Position numbers and translations under genes: made by a program. A DNA stretch of 64,000 bases, from positions 60,092 through 124,091 of the forward strand of contig CAMDKM010000004.1 of NCBI GenBank assembly GCA_945900965.1, in the 5' to 3' direction. Source of the DNA: Bordetella parapertussis. Its GTDB lineage: Bacteria > Pseudomonadota > Gammaproteobacteria > Burkholderiales > JACQAP01. Positions within the stretch are counted from its first letter, which is position 1. Each line of letters begins with the position of its first letter. The notes below the pieces were generated by a model that was given only the letters and a program-made list of their open reading frames with translations, was not told where the DNA came from and did no database searches. Of the stretch, positions 62,206-64,000 are shown piece by piece.

Positions 62206-62655
62206 TGAAATAGGATAGGGAATAAAGGAGCGAGGGAAGAGGGGCGAGGGGTGAAGCGCCGCAAGGCGGCGCGCTTATTCTTTTACCCTTCACTCATTCA
62301 CCCTTCACGCATTCACTTATTCACCTCTCCAAGTATATTGGAATAATCCCAAGTGTGCGTGCACGCCACGCAGTATAGGCCAAACCCAAGGTTCGCAACA
62401 ATCCGCACGACGACTAATGTCGACCACGAACCAGCCGTGTAGAACGTAAGTCGCCGGTGGGTTTTCCATCTGCCACGCCGATCCCTCCGTCGGTTGCCAG
62501 TGCCACATCTTCCAACGACAACAGTCAATAACTCTAGCTGCCCGGCGCCGCTCCGCTGGCACTGATGACGGAAAAAAGGGAGTCAACCCAGGCGGCGGGA
62601 ACATCGTTATGGCCCCGTTCGGTCATTTATCAATTCAATTCTGGAGGCATGAATC
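62206..62655. other. Gap between two small exported-protein genes
   Basis: 450 bp holding repeat B3 (62226-62330) and about 320 bp without a supported gene. A GGAGG ribosome site ends it. Confidence 0.6.
62226..62330. repeat. CCCTTCAC-type dispersed repeat, copy B3
   Basis: Arm GGAGCGAGGGAAGAGGGGCG, a GCGCCGC/GGCGGCGC hairpin, and core ACCCTTCACTCATTCACCC with TTCACGCATTCAC, ending ATTCACCTCTCC. Confidence 0.78.
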
Positions 62656-63183
62656 ATGAAGCGGATTGTTGTTCCCCCTCTTTTGGTCATCGTTGGGCTG
62701 TTGACAATGTCTGTTGCGCAAGCGGACGACCGGGAAATGCGCGGAGCCTGTCGCGCGGATATGAAGAAACATTGCAAGGACGTTCAACCGGGCGGCGGGC
62801 GTCTGGCAATGTGCCTGAAACAGCACAAGTCCGAACTTTCTCCGGGATGCAGGGAACGAATCGCCGAAACCAAAAAAGATAGAAAAGAACTATCTGAGGC
62901 GTGCAAAGCCGACGCCGAGAATGTCTGCAAGGGAGTTGAGCGCGGCCATGGACGCATCATGCGCTGCCTTACCGAAAACAAGGAAAAACTTTCCAGTGCG
63001 TGCCAGGCAGAAATTTCCCAAGTACAAAGCGACCATCCCTGCATGAAAGACGTGGAGTGCCTGTGCAAGGGAGTGCAGCATGGAGAGGGCCGCATAATGG
63101 AATGCATGAAACAGCACGAAGCCGAGTTGTCACCTGAGTGCAAGGCCCATCACGCGGAGAGAATGGGTGGAGAAAAGAAGTAA
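62656..63183 (+). CDS. Exported Cys-rich repeat protein (Golgi-apparatus-protein-1-like repeats)
   Basis: 175 residues from ATG 62656 (GGAGG upstream). Signal peptide IVVPPLLVIVGLLTMSVAQA. Three repeats follow, each with the Cys pattern CRADMKKHCKDVQPGGGRLA-MC...LSPGC, near residues 32-70, 82-120 and 130-165. This is the Cys-rich GLG1/FGFR-type repeat found in some bacterial periplasmic proteins. Eight-plus Cys suggest disulfides or metal binding. Function unknown in bacteria. Confidence 0.8.
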   Translation: MKRIVVPPLLVIVGLLTMSVAQADDREMRGACRADMKKHCKDVQPGGGRLAMCLKQHKSELSPGCRERIAETKKDRKELSEACKADAENVCKGVERGHGRIMRCLTENKEKLSSACQAEISQVQSDHPCMKDVECLCKGVQHGEGRIMECMKQHEAELSPECKAHHAERMGGEKK

Positions 63184-63572
63184 TCGCGTCTCGATGCTTC
63201 AGACTGAGGAACTTGCCATAGGGAACCTCTAAAAATTCAACCCGCCCGCATTCGCGGGAATGAGCGAAGAGTCTCCCCTCGCCCTCCGGGCGAGACCAAT
63301 GTAGCGTCTTGCTACCGACTTGCACCCCGGAACGGGCTGGTTCCTGGGTAGGGGCGGGGGTGAGGGAAAGTCCGTGCGTCGAAACGGCGATGAGGGAAGG
63401 AACGCCTCGTCAGATTCAAAACCGCAATTCGCGAAAAACATTTCGTGGCGTCTGTCCATTCAAGACAAAGGCAGCATTAGGGTGGATCGCCCTCATACGA
63501 AATAGCCCTTCTACCGAACCTGCCCCCACATATTTCGGCGCCACTACTCACTCGCGACGCAGCTTCTTCCCT
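63184..63572. other. Gap with repeat fragments
   Basis: 389 bp. Contains a half-copy of the nested repeat (63220-63263: GGGAACCTCTAAAAATTCAA, then GCGGGAATGAG) and otherwise no supported gene. Confidence 0.6.
63220..63263. repeat. Partial copy of the nested GGGAACCTCTAAA repeat
   Basis: Shares 20 of 21 bp with 49641-49660 and then the GCGGGAATGA half of the dRS3-like palindrome; the right outer arm is missing. Confidence 0.7.
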
Positions 63573-63800
63573 TCACACGGCTGCGCGGTTTCCGGGGCTT
63601 CGGCCATATCCCACATTTTCTTTTTGGTGCAACCAGATGGGATCGGTATTTCGCCGAATGAATTCCTGCGGGTCGAGCTCCTCAATGGTTGGAGGGCGCG
63701 GAACACGTTTCTGCTTTCCATTGACAAAGATTGTGATGAACGCCGCCCTCCGGCGCTTGCGTTCCGCCTTTTCGTTCGGGGTAAGTTTACGACGACTCAT
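63573..63800 (-). CDS. Small basic conserved protein, unknown (75 aa)
   Basis: From ATG 63800 the protein starts MSRRKLTPNEKAERKRRRAA, followed by FITIFVNGKQKRVPRPPTIE and FIRRNTDPIWLHQKE. Very similar short proteins occur in many proteobacteria (recalled pattern), usually unannotated. The basic N-terminus suggests nucleic-acid contact. The longer frame to 63848 has no ribosome site. Confidence 0.6.
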   Translation of the reverse strand: MSRRKLTPNEKAERKRRRAAFITIFVNGKQKRVPRPPTIEELDPQEFIRRNTDPIWLHQKENVGYGRSPGNRAAV

Positions 63801-63955
63801 ACGGTGCAATCCTGCTTTTTCCAATAATTGAGACTTCCCAAAATACATGACAGCGTAAGTTTCTTACCACCGTTTCCTTTTAACCTTGGCCCCACTCCTG
63901 GAAGTTATAGGGTGGTAAAGCCCTTCTCGCTCCGAATGCAAGAGGTCAAAAGCAA

Positions 63956-63980
63956 GGGGTCAGGCCTTGTCTTTTGCCTA
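63956..63980 (+). repeat. GGGGTCAGGCCTTGTCTTTT repeat, copy D2
   Basis: Nearly identical to 24217-24240. At the window edge; a REP-associated transposase could lie beyond. Confidence 0.65.
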
Positions 63981-64000
63981 ATCTGTCCGAATAGCCGACA

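Noticed and set aside
62317..62604. Possible minus-strand gene between repeats
   Set aside because: Trp/Cys-rich random-looking translation, no ribosome site; two competing frames of equal quality.

Overview
The window is a GC-rich (about 60% G+C by eye) proteobacterial chromosome segment, most likely from a betaproteobacterial methylotroph or facultative methylotroph. This rests on a complete-looking N-methylglutamate operon for methylamine, an assimilatory nitrate reductase under a NasT/ANTAR leader, a full Tol-Pal operon, and the style of the dispersed repeats. No rRNA, tRNA or CRISPR array was seen, and the species cannot be named from this.

Layout. 1-2.7 kb: a cyclopropane-synthase-like methyltransferase cut by the window edge, a CarH/LitR-type B12 photoreceptor repressor, and two decayed gene fragments. 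2.9-8.3 kb: a TerC-family membrane protein and a two-gene RND efflux system. 8.5-15.4 kb: a nitrate-assimilation unit of nasT, a leader RNA, an outer-membrane porin and nasA, with an IS1380-family element inserted between nasT and the leader. 15.4-19.0 kb: an inverted repeat, a broken IS4-family transposase and an exported VioB-like ferritin-fold protein flanked by two very small genes. 19.2-24.1 kb: a CpxP/CpxR/CpxA-like envelope system, a RIO kinase and an aldo/keto reductase. 24.2-34.1 kb: the N-methylglutamate operon (mgdABCD, gmaS, mgsABC; all on the minus strand). 34.2-38.6 kb: an amino-acid/amine permease with three tiny membrane proteins and two hypotheticals, divergent from an XRE-cupin regulator. 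38.7-49.4 kb: a split thiamine-diphosphate decarboxylase, an AsmA-like protein, a bicupin, a RidA-like protein, an amidase, and a two-subunit molybdenum hydroxylase. 49.7-55.4 kb: tolQRAB-pal-cpoB. 55.7-64 kb: mostly single-gene units, including a MetX-like hydrolase, a DUF6607-like protein, a YiiX-like papain fold, a SRAP protein, an M23 peptidase, a PsiF-like protein and a Cys-rich repeat protein.

How the genes work together. Imported methylamine would be joined to glutamate by GmaS, transferred by MgsABC to give N-methylglutamate, and oxidised by MgdABCD to a C1 unit plus glutamate. Nitrate would be reduced by NasA. The transcript carries an excellent match to a sigma-54 promoter, two hexaloop hairpins of the ANTAR-target type and an intrinsic terminator, so both nitrogen limitation and nitrate/nitrite should be needed for expression. 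The IS1380 element lies exactly between two NtrC-like enhancer boxes and that promoter.

The window is unusually rich in short dispersed repeats: five long inverted repeats built from CACAGAG- or ACGCAAAG-type units, three CCCTTCAC-type repeats, dRS3-like ATTCCC-N8-GGGAAT palindromes, and REP-like hairpins. Several sit in gaps inside operons. The Tol-Pal system has an odd division of labour: Pal carries a helix of about 165 charged residues and TolA carries a long Pro-rich linker.
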